Shown piece after piece: positions 26,648 through 35,784 of a stretch of 64,000 nt of DNA. The stretch lies in NCBI RefSeq assembly GCF_000185905.1, contig NC_014923.1:5107501-5171500 (forward strand). The letters run 5' to 3'. Origin of the DNA: Mesorhizobium ciceri biovar biserrulae WSM1271. GTDB lineage: Bacteria > Pseudomonadota > Alphaproteobacteria > Rhizobiales > Rhizobiaceae. Below the pieces are notes generated by a model. That model did not search any database, was not told the origin of the DNA, and was given only the letters and a program-made list of their open reading frames with translations. Numbering within the stretch: the first letter of the stretch is position 1; each line of letters starts with the position of its first letter. The position numbers were made by a program, and so were the translations under genes.

Positions 26648-27751
26648 TCAGATGACGCATTCCAGCTGCATTTCGGTGCGCGAAAGAACCTCGCGCACCG
26701 CGTCGACCACCGGCTTGACTTCCAGGCCCCAGACGCAGCATGCCTTGCTGGGATCCGGCGCGCGGCAAAGGTCCTCGGCCATGCAGGCGCAAGGCATCGG
26801 CGGCTGGAGCGAGATGCTGGGCACGCCGACGGGACCCCAGCGCGACGGCTCCGTCAGACCGAACAGCCCGACAACCGGGGTCCCAGTGGCTGCCGCCATG
26901 TGCATCGGGCCGCTCTCATTGCCGAGAAACAGCCGGGCCTGTTTCAGCACCGCCAGCAGGCTTTCAAGCGACAGGTCACCGACGAGATTGACGACCGGCG
27001 GCGCGGTCCTGGCGACGATGCGTTCGGCGATCTCGCGCTCGTCCGGGCCGCCCACCAGGACGACGTCCAGGCCGGTCTCGCCGGCAATCTCGACGATCGC
27101 TGCTGCAAACCGCTCCGGCTGCCAACGTCGCCCCTCGAAGCTTGCACCCGCATGCACGGCGATGAAGGCATTTGGCCGCAGATGGTGTTTATCCAGGAGC
27201 GCCAATGCTTTCGCCATCTCCAATGGCAGCGGCTGAAGGTTCGGAATCACCGTGCGAAGTTCAATGCCGAGCGCTTCGAGCGGCGAGAGGTAGCGGTACA
27301 GGAAATGCTGGCCATCAAAGCCGTAGGGCTTGGCAAGGACGTTGGCGGGCTGCCGCTCCAGCATACGCAAGGGTCTTTCGGAGGGATTGTATCCGACACG
27401 GGTCTTTGCGTGGACGAGCCCGGTGAGGATGCGCGACGTCTTCGAATCGGTCAGGTCGATGGTCAGGTCGAAGCGGAAGCGGCGCAACGCCCGCACCATG
27501 GCGTAGAGCTCCTTCCCGCGCTCCAAGGGCGTGCCGCGCATGCGGTCGCGCCTGAATGCGACCACCTCGGAAGCGATACCATGGGCGATCACGAAGCTCT
27601 CGAAGCGGGCCTCGCACAGAAAGACGATGCTGGCGCCGGGGAATTCGAGCCGCAGGTTCTTGGCGAGCGCCGAGGCGAGGACGAGATCTCCTATGAACTT
27701 GGTTTGAATGACCAGGATCGAGCGGAGCGGCGCGGGAGAGATCTGCAGCAT
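26648..27751 (-). CDS. Glycosyltransferase family 9 (heptosyltransferase-like)
   Basis: The 367-residue GT9 protein has ILVIQTKFIGDLVLA at the N-terminus, AVHAGASFEGRRWQPERFA in the nucleotide-sugar-binding half and the hallmark NESGPMHMAAATGTPVVGLFG. Such enzymes add heptose or related sugars to the LPS inner core. The C-terminal region contains five cysteines in PPMPCACMAEDLCRAPD and KACCVW, which is unusual for the family. The longer frame upstream of 27751 runs antisense to the ppdK 3' region and is rejected. The gene is separated from ppdK by 118 bases. Confidence 0.88.
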   Translation of the reverse strand: MLQISPAPLRSILVIQTKFIGDLVLASALAKNLRLEFPGASIVFLCEARFESFVIAHGIASEVVAFRRDRMRGTPLERGKELYAMVRALRRFRFDLTIDLTDSKTSRILTGLVHAKTRVGYNPSERPLRMLERQPANVLAKPYGFDGQHFLYRYLSPLEALGIELRTVIPNLQPLPLEMAKALALLDKHHLRPNAFIAVHAGASFEGRRWQPERFAAAIVEIAGETGLDVVLVGGPDEREIAERIVARTAPPVVNLVGDLSLESLLAVLKQARLFLGNESGPMHMAAATGTPVVGLFGLTEPSRWGPVGVPSISLQPPMPCACMAEDLCRAPDPSKACCVWGLEVKPVVDAVREVLSRTEMQLECVI

Positions 27752-27869
27752 CTGTTTCCGGGAGCAATTTGCGGATGGCCGCAAATTGGGCAGGAACAAT
27801 GTCGAGATTACGCGGCGCGGCCAGCACGTTCGCGTGAATTGTCTTACAAAACGGTAAGCTGGATGGATC

Positions 27870-30548
27870 CTATCCGCGGCCTGTTTTCGCAACCAGCACC
27901 GCTGCCTGCGCTGCCGCCAGCCTGGCGATCGGCACGCGATAGGGCGAACAGGACACGTAGTCGAGGCCGACCTCTTCGCAAAAGCGGATCGAGGCCGGAT
28001 CGCCGCCATGTTCGCCGCAGATGCCGAGCTTGATGTCGGGCCGCGTCGCCTTGCCCTTTTGCGCGGCCATGCGCACCAGTTCGCCGACGCCCTCGATGTC
28101 GAGCGAGACGAACGGGTCCTGATCGATAATGCCCTTCTGGCGGTAGGTTTCCAGGAACGAGGCCGCATCGTCGCGCGAGATGCCGAAGGTCGTCTGGGTC
28201 AGGTCGTTGGTGCCGAAGGAGAAGAATTCGGCTGATTCTGCAATGACATGCGCGCGGATGGCGGCGCGGGGAAGCTCGATCATCGTGCCAGTGAGATAGT
28301 CGATCTTGACCCCGGTTTCCTCCATGACGCTCTTGGCAACCGCATCGATGCGCGCCTTGACGTAGTCGAGTTCCTTCACCAGGCCGACGAGCGGCACCAT
28401 GATCTCGGGGACCACCAGGGCGCCGGCCTTCCTGCCGGCCTCCACGGCCGCCTCGAAAATGGCCCGTGCCTGCATCTCGGCGATCTCGGGGTAGGAGACG
28501 GCCAGGCGGCAGCCACGATGGCCGAGCATCGGGTTGAACTCGTGCAGTGCCTCGGTGCGCTGCCTGAGCTTGTCGGGCGACACGTTCATGGCGGCGGCGA
28601 CCTCGGCGATTTCAGCCTCGGTCTTGGGGAGGAATTCGTGCAGCGGCGGATCGAGCAGTCGGATCGTCACCGGCAGGCCGGCCATGATCTCGAACAGTTC
28701 GAGGAAATCCGAGCGCTGCATGGGCAGAAGCTTGGCGAGTGCGGCGCGCCGGTCCTTTTCGGTGTCGGCCAGGATCATCTCGCGCATGGCGACGATGCGG
28801 TCGCCGTCGAAGAACATGTGCTCCGTGCGGCAAAGCCCGATGCCTTCGGCGCCGAAGGAGCGCGCCATGCGCGCATCGAGCGGTGTTTCGGCATTGGTGC
28901 GCACCTTCATGCGCCGCACCGCGTCCGCCCATTCCATGATGGCGGCAAAATCGCCTGACAGTTCAGGCTGCAGCATGGCAACCGCGCCCTTCAGCACCTG
29001 GCCGTTGCCGCCATCGATGGTGATGATGTCGCCTTTGCGGAAGGTCTGCCCCATCGAGAGCAGCGTGCCGGCCCTATAGTCGACGCGCAGCGAGCCGGCA
29101 CCCGAGACGCAAGGCTTGCCCATGCCGCGCGCCACCACCGCGGCGTGGCTGGTCATGCCGCCGCGCGTGGTCAGGATGCCTTCCGCCGCATGCATGCCGT
29201 GGATGTCTTCGGGACTGGTCTCGATGCGCACTAGGATCGCCTTGCGCCCTTGTGTCTTCAAGTCCTCGGCGTCAGCTGAGGAAAAGACGATCTCGCCGGT
29301 AGCGGCACCGGGCGAGGCCGGCAGTCCGATGCCGATGACGTCGCGCGCGGCCTTGGGGTCGATGGTGGGATGCAGCAACTGGTCGAGCGAGGCCGGGTCG
29401 ATACGGGCAACGGCTTCCTCTTTCGTGATGAGCCTGTCGCGCGCCATCTCGACGGCAATTTTCAGCGCCGCCTTGGCGGTGCGCTTGCCGGAGCGGGTCT
29501 GCAGCATCCACAATTTGCCGCGCTCGATGGTGAATTCGAGATCCTGCATGTCGCGGTAGTGCTTCTCCAGACTATCGGAGATGGTGACGAAGGACTGGAA
29601 CGCGTCAGGCATCAGCTTCTGCAGCGACGGCTTGTCCGAGCCTGCTGCGATACGCGCCGCTTCGGTGATGTTCTGCGGCGTGCGGATGCCGGCAACGACG
29701 TCCTCGCCCTGCGCGTTCACCAGGAACTCGCCATAGAGCATCTTTTCGCCGGTCGATGGGTTGCGCGTGAAGGCAACGCCGGTGGCCGAGGTTTCGCCCA
29801 TATTGCCGAACACCATGGCCTGGACGTTGACCGCCGTGCCCCAGCTTTCGGGAATATCGTGCAGGCGGCGATAGGTGATGGCGCGGTTGTTCATCCAGCT
29901 CGAGAACACGGCTGATATCGCGCCCCAGAGCTGCTCATGCGGATCCTGCGGAAACGGCCTGCCAAGCTCTTCCTCGACTTTGGCCTTGTAGAGCGCGATG
30001 ACGCCCTGCCATTCGAGCGCCGTCAGTTCGGTGTCGAGCTCGTGCCCGAGCCCGCCCTTCTGGTCCTCCAGGATTTCCTCGAACACTTCGTGGTCGAGAC
30101 CCATGACGACATCGGAATACATCTGGATGAAGCGGCGGTAGCTGTCATAGGCAAAGCGCGCATCGCCGGAATCGGCGGCCAGCGCCTCGACCGTCTCGTC
30201 GTTCAGGCCGAGATTGAGGACGGTGTCCATCATGCCGGGCATCGAGGCGCGAGCGCCAGAACGCACCGACACCAGCAGCAGTTTCGACGGGTCGCCGAAC
30301 CGACGACCGGTCAGCCGGCCGATGTGATCGAGCGCGACCGCGACATCGGCTTCCAACCCGGCCGGATAAATACGGCCGTTGGCGTAGTAGGCGTTGCAGA
30401 CCTCCGTGGTGATGGTGAAGCCCGGCGGCACCGGCAGCCCCAGGCTGCACATCTCGGCTAGGTTGGCGCCTTTGCCGCCCAGGAGATTCTTGTCGCTGGC
30501 ACGGCCCTCCGCCGCACCATCGCCAAAGGTGAAAACCCATTTGGTCAT
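27870..30548 (-). CDS. ppdK: Pyruvate, phosphate dikinase
   Basis: The 892-residue enzyme interconverts pyruvate, ATP and Pi with phosphoenolpyruvate, AMP and PPi. Domains are an N-terminal ATP-grasp (GGKGANLAEM), the central phosphohistidine domain (GGMTSHAAVVARGMGKPCV, catalytic His), and a C-terminal PEP/pyruvate TIM barrel (GLCRTEHMFF, GHRGCRL, SFGTNDLTQTTFG, and GICGEHGGDP with its conserved Cys). The start at 30548 gives the usual MTKWVFTFGDG beginning. It is probably gluconeogenic, as in other rhizobia. It is divergent from the VOC gene across 222 bases. Confidence 0.97.
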   Translation of the reverse strand: MTKWVFTFGDGAAEGRASDKNLLGGKGANLAEMCSLGLPVPPGFTITTEVCNAYYANGRIYPAGLEADVAVALDHIGRLTGRRFGDPSKLLLVSVRSGARASMPGMMDTVLNLGLNDETVEALAADSGDARFAYDSYRRFIQMYSDVVMGLDHEVFEEILEDQKGGLGHELDTELTALEWQGVIALYKAKVEEELGRPFPQDPHEQLWGAISAVFSSWMNNRAITYRRLHDIPESWGTAVNVQAMVFGNMGETSATGVAFTRNPSTGEKMLYGEFLVNAQGEDVVAGIRTPQNITEAARIAAGSDKPSLQKLMPDAFQSFVTISDSLEKHYRDMQDLEFTIERGKLWMLQTRSGKRTAKAALKIAVEMARDRLITKEEAVARIDPASLDQLLHPTIDPKAARDVIGIGLPASPGAATGEIVFSSADAEDLKTQGRKAILVRIETSPEDIHGMHAAEGILTTRGGMTSHAAVVARGMGKPCVSGAGSLRVDYRAGTLLSMGQTFRKGDIITIDGGNGQVLKGAVAMLQPELSGDFAAIMEWADAVRRMKVRTNAETPLDARMARSFGAEGIGLCRTEHMFFDGDRIVAMREMILADTEKDRRAALAKLLPMQRSDFLELFEIMAGLPVTIRLLDPPLHEFLPKTEAEIAEVAAAMNVSPDKLRQRTEALHEFNPMLGHRGCRLAVSYPEIAEMQARAIFEAAVEAGRKAGALVVPEIMVPLVGLVKELDYVKARIDAVAKSVMEETGVKIDYLTGTMIELPRAAIRAHVIAESAEFFSFGTNDLTQTTFGISRDDAASFLETYRQKGIIDQDPFVSLDIEGVGELVRMAAQKGKATRPDIKLGICGEHGGDPASIRFCEEVGLDYVSCSPYRVPIARLAAAQAAVLVAKTGRG

Positions 30549-30770
30549 GCATCGCTCTCCGGTTGCAGGAGATTGGAAAGATTGGCGAAACGGAAAGTTC
30601 CGCCGGTCCGCCCTTGGAGCGATATGATGCTGCAGTGCGAAAGGCAAGGCGTCGGCAAAGCCGCCCGGCCACTACAATCGATTAAGCAAAGCCGTGCCTC
30701 AGGATGCGGCAAAAAGGTTTGCTATGCCGGGGATTCTGGAGTAGAACATACAGTGAACAAAGAGGTGGCT

Positions 30771-31115
30771 ATGAAACTGTCCGGAAAACTCGACTATCTG
30801 GAAATGCCGGCTACGGGCGGAACGCTGGACCGGCTGAAGGCCTTCTACAGTTCCGCCTTTGCCTGGTCGTTCACTGACTATGGGCCGACCTATTCGGCCT
30901 TTGCCGAAGGCCTGGACGGGGGTTTTCAGGCCGACGCCGCCGAAGCGCCATCGAAGCCGCTGCCGGTGCTGTACAGCAGGGATCTGGAGGCGACCCTCGA
31001 GGCTGTCGAAAACGCCGGCGGCACGGTCGTCAAACCGATCTTCGCGTTCCCTGGCGGCCGCCGTTTCCACTTTGCCGATCCGGCCGGCAACGAGATGGCG
31101 GTGTGGTCCGAATAG
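30771..31115 (+). CDS. VOC family (glyoxalase-like) protein
   Basis: The 114-residue protein is a single VOC half-pair: KLDYLEMPATGG at the start, FYSSAFAWSFTDYGP, and the terminal FHFADPAGNEMAVW typical of glyoxalase/bleomycin-resistance folds. The ATG at 30771 has AGAGG upstream; a GTG at 30753 is a less likely alternative. Substrate and metal are unknown. Confidence 0.82.
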   Translation: MKLSGKLDYLEMPATGGTLDRLKAFYSSAFAWSFTDYGPTYSAFAEGLDGGFQADAAEAPSKPLPVLYSRDLEATLEAVENAGGTVVKPIFAFPGGRRFHFADPAGNEMAVWSE

Positions 31116-31242
31116 CCAGCTGGTGCCGTCTGGTGGCGTTGCTTTTGCTGCCCAAACAGGCGTTCTCACCACCATTCATGGGGCATTGTGCTTTTTGGCT
31201 GCTCTGCTAATAACGCGCCGCACAAGCGACTCTGACGGCAAT

Positions 31243-31317
31243 TGGGGCGTCGCCAAGTGGTAAGGCATCGGTTTTTGGTACCGACATTCCCAGGTTCGAA
31301 TCCTGGCGCCCCAGCCA
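31243..31317 (+). tRNA. tRNA-Gln (anticodon UUG), CCA encoded
   Basis: The cloverleaf is complete. The acceptor stem is TGGGGCG/CGCCCCA with discriminator G and encoded CCA; the anticodon stem TCGGT/ACCGA encloses loop TTTTGGT (anticodon TTG), and the T arm contains GGTTCGAATCC. The identity is glutamine reading CAA. It is a possible integration site, but no integrase lies beside it. Confidence 0.95.
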
Positions 31318-31538
31318 TCCCGCTCAGGTCCGTTCCGGACACTTAGGACCGAGAGTACCTTTGCGATCTTCCATGAAGCCGATCGGCTAACAGTTCGATT
31401 GTGTCATAAATTCAGATGAGCCAAAGCCGTCGCGGCAAATTCAGGTCTTGCACATGATCTGGATAGTGTCGCCTTGAACATCTCCTTCTTTCCATACATA
31501 GGTCGGCCGGGTGGGTGGCGGCTCAACATGGAACTTCA
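31318..31538. other. Non-coding gap downstream of tRNA-Gln
   Basis: These 221 bases contain no open frame of interest and no repeated copy of the tRNA 3' end that would indicate an attachment site. They probably hold the tRNA terminator and the promoter of the GT25-ligase gene. Confidence 0.45.
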
Positions 31539-33629
31539 ATGAACCTTCCTATCTTCGCCATCAACCTCGATCGCGAGACCCAGCGCTGGAGCGAATTGCT
31601 CGCCAGCGCCGAAGCGGCAGGCCTGACCTTGCAGCGCATTGCCGCCGTCGACGGCCATGCGCTTGCCAAAGAGGCCTGGACGGAGATCGATCTGCCAGCC
31701 GCACGCAAGCTGAGCGGGCGCGACATCCTTTCCGGCGAATATGCCTGTTACCGCAGCCATATCCAGGCGCTGGAAACGTTCGTGGCCGGTGGCAGCGCCC
31801 ATGGCCTGATCGTCGAGGACGACGTCCTCTTCAGCGAAGACACCATGCGGCGCATCGAGGCCGTCATCGCGGCGGTGCCGGATTTCGACGTCATCAAACT
31901 GATCAACCATCGCATCAGCTTCTTCATGCGCGCCGTCGAGACGGCGGAAGGCGACGAGATCGGTCGTGCGCTGCATGGCCCGCAAGGCTCGGCCGCCGCC
32001 TATCTGGTGACGCGGGAGGGCGCGCAGGGTCTGTTGTCGGCGCTCGCCGTCATGAAAATGCCATGGGACGTCGCGCTCGAACGCTTTTGGGATACCGGTC
32101 TGAAGGTCTATTCGGCCCGCCAAAACGTGCTTGGCTTCGCCGCCAGCAGCGAGATCTCCGGCATAGCCGGTCCCTCGGGAAGCTACAAATCCGCAAGGTT
32201 GGGGGGGCCGAGCCGGCTACGTGCCGGGGTGTTGCGGGCCAGTGACGAGCTGCGCCGCCTGCATCACGTCCTGCTGCGGCCCCCTTTGCCGCGAGATACC
32301 CTGGACTATGCCAAGGACAACGCGCCGCGCCACACCTTGCTTCTGTTGCTTGCGGCACTCGCCGTTCTCGCCATGGTTTCCGCGGTGTGGCGCGAGGCAG
32401 ACACCTACCGCTATGCGGGCCTGGCGCTGGCCCTGGTCGCGGTCATCCGCTGGTTCAGGGTGGATTTGTGGACCTACAGCAAACCACTGATCGGTTGGGT
32501 CGGCTTCCTGTGTCTGGGCTGGTCGCTCTATGTCTTCATCCGACTGGCGATCGTCTATTTCGGCACCCACCAGTTGGGTGGCGCCGAAGGCATTTACATG
32601 TTTCCGCTGTTCTATGCGACGACCGGATTCGCCTTTCTGCTGTTTGTCAGGCAGCCCGCACGGCTGGTCCTCTGGTTCATGATCCTCAGTCTTGTCTTCC
32701 TGGCGGCGGACACCGCCTGTTCGAACATGTTTCAGGATATCCAACCGGCCCCGTGGCTTTTCAACAATCCCATCCACGCGTCGGTGGCGGCCGGTTTCAT
32801 CTTCCTCTGCACGCTGCAATTCATGGCTTACACGGCCCAGAGAACGGACCTCGGGAAAGCAACCAAGAACCTTTATTGGGCGCTGTCGACAGCCGTCCTG
32901 CTGCTTGCCGTCGTCAATATCATCGAGATGCGGTCAAAGGGCGTGTGGCTTGCGCTTGCGCTTGCGCTGCTCCTGTTGACGGTCATGACCCTGGCGAGAG
33001 GCCATCGCCGCGAACTGTTGGTTTCGGGTGGCGTGCTGGCGATCGTGGCGGCCGGCATTGTCGCAACACACAACATCTTCTCGTCCACCGCCGGCGACAC
33101 CATGACCTTCGTCAAAACCCTGGTTCCGGATGTGTTCAGGCATGGCGTCCTTCCCGCATTCGACCGCGCCATCGCGAGCGATGCGGTTCCGCTTGCAGCC
33201 AAGGAAAGGCTGATGCTGTGGGCGGATGCGATCGATATCTGGAAACGCCACCCGATCTTCGGAGCCAGTTCCAGCTGGCTGACCGAGTGGGAGAACAGAA
33301 CCTATCATCCCATGATCTTAAACGTCTTCCACAATGGTTATCTGGAAATTGTCGTGCGCTATGGTGTGGTCGGACTGGCGTTCTTTGCCTTTCTCTACAC
33401 CTGGTCGGCCAGGCAGGTTCTGCTGGCCATGCGAGCCAAGCTTGTCGCTCCGGCCGCATGGTCCTGTTACATCTCCACACTGGTTTTCTTCGCCCTCAGC
33501 ATCCTTACCAATTCCAACAACCGGCTGGCCATGGGTGAGGCCTTCATGTGGTTTGCCGCGGCGTTCGGCTTCTATTGTTTTTATGTTCGCCAGCAGAAGA
33601 ACCTTGTCGCGCCGCGAACCTATTTTTAG
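31539..33629 (+). CDS. Fusion of GT25 glycosyltransferase and O-antigen ligase (WaaL-like)
   Basis: The 696-residue protein has two parts. Residues 1-200 match glycosyltransferase family 25 (LPS type): FAINLDRETQRW, GEYACYRSHIQALETF and HGLIVEDDVLF. Residues 255-690 form a polytopic membrane protein with about ten to twelve helices and a large loop containing HPIFGASSSWLTEW and FHNGYLEIVVRYGVVG, the PF04932 ligase/polymerase signature. The GT25 domain would face the cytoplasm and the ligase loop the periplasm, so one chain may couple a sugar transfer with ligation. The ATG at 31539 is chosen; a GTG at 31515 is possible. No frameshift separates the halves. Confidence 0.82.
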   Translation: MNLPIFAINLDRETQRWSELLASAEAAGLTLQRIAAVDGHALAKEAWTEIDLPAARKLSGRDILSGEYACYRSHIQALETFVAGGSAHGLIVEDDVLFSEDTMRRIEAVIAAVPDFDVIKLINHRISFFMRAVETAEGDEIGRALHGPQGSAAAYLVTREGAQGLLSALAVMKMPWDVALERFWDTGLKVYSARQNVLGFAASSEISGIAGPSGSYKSARLGGPSRLRAGVLRASDELRRLHHVLLRPPLPRDTLDYAKDNAPRHTLLLLLAALAVLAMVSAVWREADTYRYAGLALALVAVIRWFRVDLWTYSKPLIGWVGFLCLGWSLYVFIRLAIVYFGTHQLGGAEGIYMFPLFYATTGFAFLLFVRQPARLVLWFMILSLVFLAADTACSNMFQDIQPAPWLFNNPIHASVAAGFIFLCTLQFMAYTAQRTDLGKATKNLYWALSTAVLLLAVVNIIEMRSKGVWLALALALLLLTVMTLARGHRRELLVSGGVLAIVAAGIVATHNIFSSTAGDTMTFVKTLVPDVFRHGVLPAFDRAIASDAVPLAAKERLMLWADAIDIWKRHPIFGASSSWLTEWENRTYHPMILNVFHNGYLEIVVRYGVVGLAFFAFLYTWSARQVLLAMRAKLVAPAAWSCYISTLVFFALSILTNSNNRLAMGEAFMWFAAAFGFYCFYVRQQKNLVAPRTYF

Positions 33630-33797
33630 GGCCTGCCGGCGCAGCACGTATCTGATCAGCCGGTTGCGGCCAATGCACCTTTGAGGCCCCGCTCAATTTC
33701 CCGATAATCGGGAAAGTCGATGCCAAAATCCACGGCTTATCGCCGGCAACCCGTTTGTTACGATCGACACAGATCACAGACGGGGGTTGTCACGGAT

Positions 33798-34670
33798 ATG
33801 CTGACGGACAGGCAGGCACGCGAAGCGGTGGAGCAGTACCGCGAGGAAGGATATGCGGTCGTTCGACAATTCGTCGACGGCGACGAGATGATCCGGCTGA
33901 AGAAGGAAACCGATGCGGTCTATGCCGATGGCCTCAAGCATCACGCCACTTTCCGGCACGGCAACCTGAATTTCCAGATCCTGCCTGAATCGGACTTTGG
34001 CCAACGATATGTGCTGCAGGCTTACTGGTTTTCCTGGATCAATTCCTATTTCGAGCAGTTCCGCCGCAATCCCGACTATCTGAAGCTGCTCGAGGGTCTG
34101 ATCGGCCGCGACATAAAACAGATCGCCCAACAGCTGCACTGGAAGCCGCCCGGCGCCAATGTCACGGGTTATCGCTTCCACCAGGATCTGCGCTTCCGTA
34201 ACCAGGCCGCCTTCGACAATGTCGCCGACGCCACCGTGACAACAGGCCTCGCGGTCGATCGGGCGACGCTGGACAATGGCTGTCTTCAGGTCGTGCCCGG
34301 CAGCCACAAGCTCGGCTATCTCGGCCTGTCGGACGAGGGAACCGGCGAGCTGATGAAGGGTCTGACCGCCGAAGAAGAGTTGCGCAAGGTCGGCATCGAC
34401 CCGGCGACCATCGTTCCGCTGGTGCTGGAGCCGGGCGATCTTGCTTTATGGGGGCTGCTCACCGTGCACGGCTCCTCGCCCAACAGGTCACAGCACGACC
34501 GCGCCTTTGCACTGTCCAGCTATGTGCGGGCGGATACGACGCAACGTGGCGAATGGGCGTTCAGGGACGGTGTTTCGGTGCCGCTCGGCAAGACGCCGGC
34601 ACTGTGCAAATACGAAAAGCTCTTCGAGGAGCCGGGACCGATGTACGACACCACCGCCTGGTGGAAATGA
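33798..34670 (+). CDS. Phytanoyl-CoA dioxygenase (PhyH) family protein
   Basis: The 290-residue Fe(II)/2-oxoglutarate oxygenase has the metal-binding HxD in YRFHQDLRF and the distal His in LTVHGSSPNRS, with a following Arg (about 10 residues on) for 2-oxoglutarate. DNGCLQVVPGSHKLGYL is the typical PhyH strand region. The ATG at 33798 begins the conserved fold; an upstream ATG at 33720 would add 26 poorly conserved residues. It hydroxylates an unknown substrate. A strong bidirectional terminator follows. Confidence 0.85.
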   Translation: MLTDRQAREAVEQYREEGYAVVRQFVDGDEMIRLKKETDAVYADGLKHHATFRHGNLNFQILPESDFGQRYVLQAYWFSWINSYFEQFRRNPDYLKLLEGLIGRDIKQIAQQLHWKPPGANVTGYRFHQDLRFRNQAAFDNVADATVTTGLAVDRATLDNGCLQVVPGSHKLGYLGLSDEGTGELMKGLTAEEELRKVGIDPATIVPLVLEPGDLALWGLLTVHGSSPNRSQHDRAFALSSYVRADTTQRGEWAFRDGVSVPLGKTPALCKYEKLFEEPGPMYDTTAWWK

Positions 34671-34697
34671 CGCTGCCGCGTCGGGCGACGGGGGCAG

Positions 34698-34727
34698 CAG
34701 GGGCCTGGCGTTCGCGCCAGGCCCCTG
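34698..34727. terminator. Bidirectional rho-independent-like terminator
   Basis: A perfect 13-bp GC-rich stem (CAGGGGCCTGGCG / its complement) closed by a TTCG tetraloop lies between the convergent PhyH and LysR genes. Confidence 0.8.
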
Positions 34728-34756
34728 ACGGCGTTGGCCGGCAATCGGGCAGCATT

Positions 34757-35656
34757 TCAGGCGGTGAAGTCGGCCGACAGTTCGCGGATCAGGAAATCGA
34801 CGAACGCGCGCACCTTGGCCGCAATATAGGTGCGGTGCGGATAGAGTGCGTAGATCGGGCTGGAGCCGGGGCGAAACTCATCCAGCTGCACTTCCAACCG
34901 GCCGTCGCTGATCGCAGCATCGACCAGCAGGCTGGGCAGATTGCCGATGCCGAAACCGGCGGTGGTCATCTGGTAGGCGGCCTCGACGCTGTTGGTCGAG
35001 ATGCGCCCGCCGACAGCCGCATCGAAAGGGCCGTCTGGTCCGATGAAAGGCCATGTGCCAAGCCGCTTGGCGAAATTGCTCAGCACGCAGGAATGGCTTG
35101 CCAGCTCATCCGGGTGGACCGGGCGGCCGTTTGTGTCCCAATAATCGGGCGTGGCGCAGACATAGTTGCGAACTTCCCCAAGCCGGCGGGCAATCAAGGC
35201 GGAATCGGCCTGACCGCCGAAGCGGATGGCGACATCGTAGCCTTCCTCGACAATGCCGACGACATAACGCGCGGTGAGGTCGAACTCGATCGTGGTGAGC
35301 GGGTTCTCTTCGAGGAATTTCGGCACCAGCTTGGTTATGCGCGTGTGGCCCAGAACATTGGAGCAGGAAACCCGGATCAGGCCGCGCGTCTCCTTGTGAA
35401 GGCCGCGCGTCGAATCCTGCAGTTCGGAAATGTCGTCGAGCAGGATGCGGGCACGCGGAGCATAGTCGCGGCCCGCCTCTGTGAGGCTGAGGCGCCTTGT
35501 GGTGCGATTGATGAGCCGGACGCCGAGGTCGTCTTCCAGTTCCTTGATGGTGCGGCTGACGGCCGTCGTCGACATGTTGAGATCGCGCGCCGCCGCCGAC
35601 AGGCTGCCCAGCAGGCAGACCCGATCGAACACCCGCATCGCCGTCAGAAGATTCAT
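34757..35656 (-). CDS. LysR family transcriptional regulator
   Basis: The 299-residue protein has an N-terminal winged HTH (MNLLTAMRVFDRVCLLGSLS, MSTTAVSRTIKELEDDLG, LINRTTRRLSLTEAG) and a C-terminal substrate-binding domain. It is divergent from a Tat-exported peptide-binding protein across a 128-base gap, so it may regulate that gene, the classic LysR arrangement (inference). The start at 35656 fits the family; the longer frame to 35725 is rejected. Confidence 0.92.
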   Translation of the reverse strand: MNLLTAMRVFDRVCLLGSLSAAARDLNMSTTAVSRTIKELEDDLGVRLINRTTRRLSLTEAGRDYAPRARILLDDISELQDSTRGLHKETRGLIRVSCSNVLGHTRITKLVPKFLEENPLTTIEFDLTARYVVGIVEEGYDVAIRFGGQADSALIARRLGEVRNYVCATPDYWDTNGRPVHPDELASHSCVLSNFAKRLGTWPFIGPDGPFDAAVGGRISTNSVEAAYQMTTAGFGIGNLPSLLVDAAISDGRLEVQLDEFRPGSSPIYALYPHRTYIAAKVRAFVDFLIRELSADFTA

Positions 35657-35784
35657 CTTGCCTTCCCCTCGCCGTCGCGGCCCCGCCGCCATCCGCTGCG
35701 TCTTGTAGAAAACAGCGCCCAGCAACGACGCGGCAAGGGCATTCCACCGAATTTGGGCGTAAAATCAACAATGGGAGAACCGAT

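Noticed and set aside
27752..28168. N-terminal extension of the GT9 frame into ppdK
   Set aside because: This is out-of-frame reading of the ppdK 3' end; the GT9 Rossmann start follows the ATG at 27751.
31243..31538. Integration site (att) at tRNA-Gln
   Set aside because: No integrase gene and no second copy of the tRNA 3' end were seen in the window.
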